Below are positions 63,966 to 64,000 of a stretch of DNA of 64,000 nucleotides, in pieces. A program made the position numbers and the translations under genes. The stretch is from an uncultured Anaerolineae bacterium. GTDB taxonomy: Bacteria > Chloroflexota > Anaerolineae > J036 > Brachytrichaceae. The number at the start of each line of letters is the position of its first letter. The first letter of the stretch is position 1. The stretch is from contig CALGMA010000005.1 in NCBI GenBank assembly GCA_937959265.1, positions 62,001 to 126,000 on the forward strand. Reading direction: 5' to 3'. The notes under the pieces were generated by a model. It was not told the DNA's origin and did no database searches. It worked only from the letters and a program-made list of their open reading frames with translations.

Positions 63966-64000
63966 ATGACTCCAACAGTCCTGGTTGTCGAAGACGACCC
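63966..64000 (+). CDS. response regulator (start only)
   Basis: Only the first 11 codons are in the window: MTPTVLVVEDD, the standard first strand and acidic pair (D-D) of a CheY-like receiver domain. It begins 5 nt after the preceding stop codon. The output domain lies outside the window. Confidence 0.75.
   Translation, partial: MTPTVLVVEDD

Overview
The window looks like a chromosomal piece of a GC-rich (about 60% by eye) Chloroflexota bacterium, most likely an Anaerolineae-type lineage. The supporting signs are indirect: Chloroflexota-style secreted proteins with Pro/Thr-rich linkers, short 'F-L-P-x-V' type motifs near the ends of exported proteins, Tat-type and lipoprotein ABC binding proteins, and a one-piece ssrA gene. 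No 16S rRNA is present, so the assignment is inferred.

Region by region. (1) 1-5.3 kb: the end of a nitrate/sulfonate-type ABC ATPase, then a minus-strand BMP-family (nucleoside/simple sugar) ABC operon made of lipoprotein, double ATPase and two permeases. (2) 5.4-7.2 kb: peptidyl-tRNA hydrolase, a small exported membrane protein, and the tmRNA gene with its promoter. (3) 7.4-17.3 kb: a plus-strand metabolic run (alpha/beta hydrolase, VOC protein, bicupin, Zn-alcohol dehydrogenase, DUF4230 protein), DoxX, a SnoaL-like protein, a 1,178-residue GH13-like enzyme and an exported protein. (4) 17.4-20 kb: pyrB divergent from glutamine synthetase, whose leader carries a consensus promoter followed by a terminator-like hairpin. 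(5) 20-24 kb: a ribose-type sugar ABC operon ending in an FmdB-like zinc ribbon. (6) 24-25.3 kb: gene fossils, namely a TPR-protein pseudogene and a C-terminal gene fragment. (7) 25.3-42.5 kb: an 11-gene minus-strand polysaccharide operon (two solute-binding proteins, four permeases, NHL/YIP1 membrane protein, DUF5696 protein, GH144-type glucanase, LacI regulator, GH35 enzyme), with two near-identical LacI-type operators at its head and no ABC ATPase of its own. (8) 42.6-52.9 kb: a DUF368 lipid-carrier flippase and an export-type operon (DUF1501, beta-propeller, DUF1800, DUF5060 glycosidase, HAD phosphatase). (9) 53-60.9 kb: KDG-kinase-like protein, secreted pullulanase, FGGY kinase, acylphosphatase, a small membrane protein, and a TPP riboswitch ahead of a TenA-family gene. 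(10) 60.9-64 kb: a tyrosine recombinase with a dif-like 11-6-11 site just upstream, a nuclease, two small exported proteins and the first codons of a response regulator.

The overall theme is carbohydrate scavenging. The most promising candidates for new biology are the large LacI-controlled operon (putatively for beta-1,2-glucan), the recombinase with its adjacent dif-like site, the hairpin-controlled glutamine synthetase leader, and the DUF1501/propeller/DUF1800/glycosidase export-type operon.
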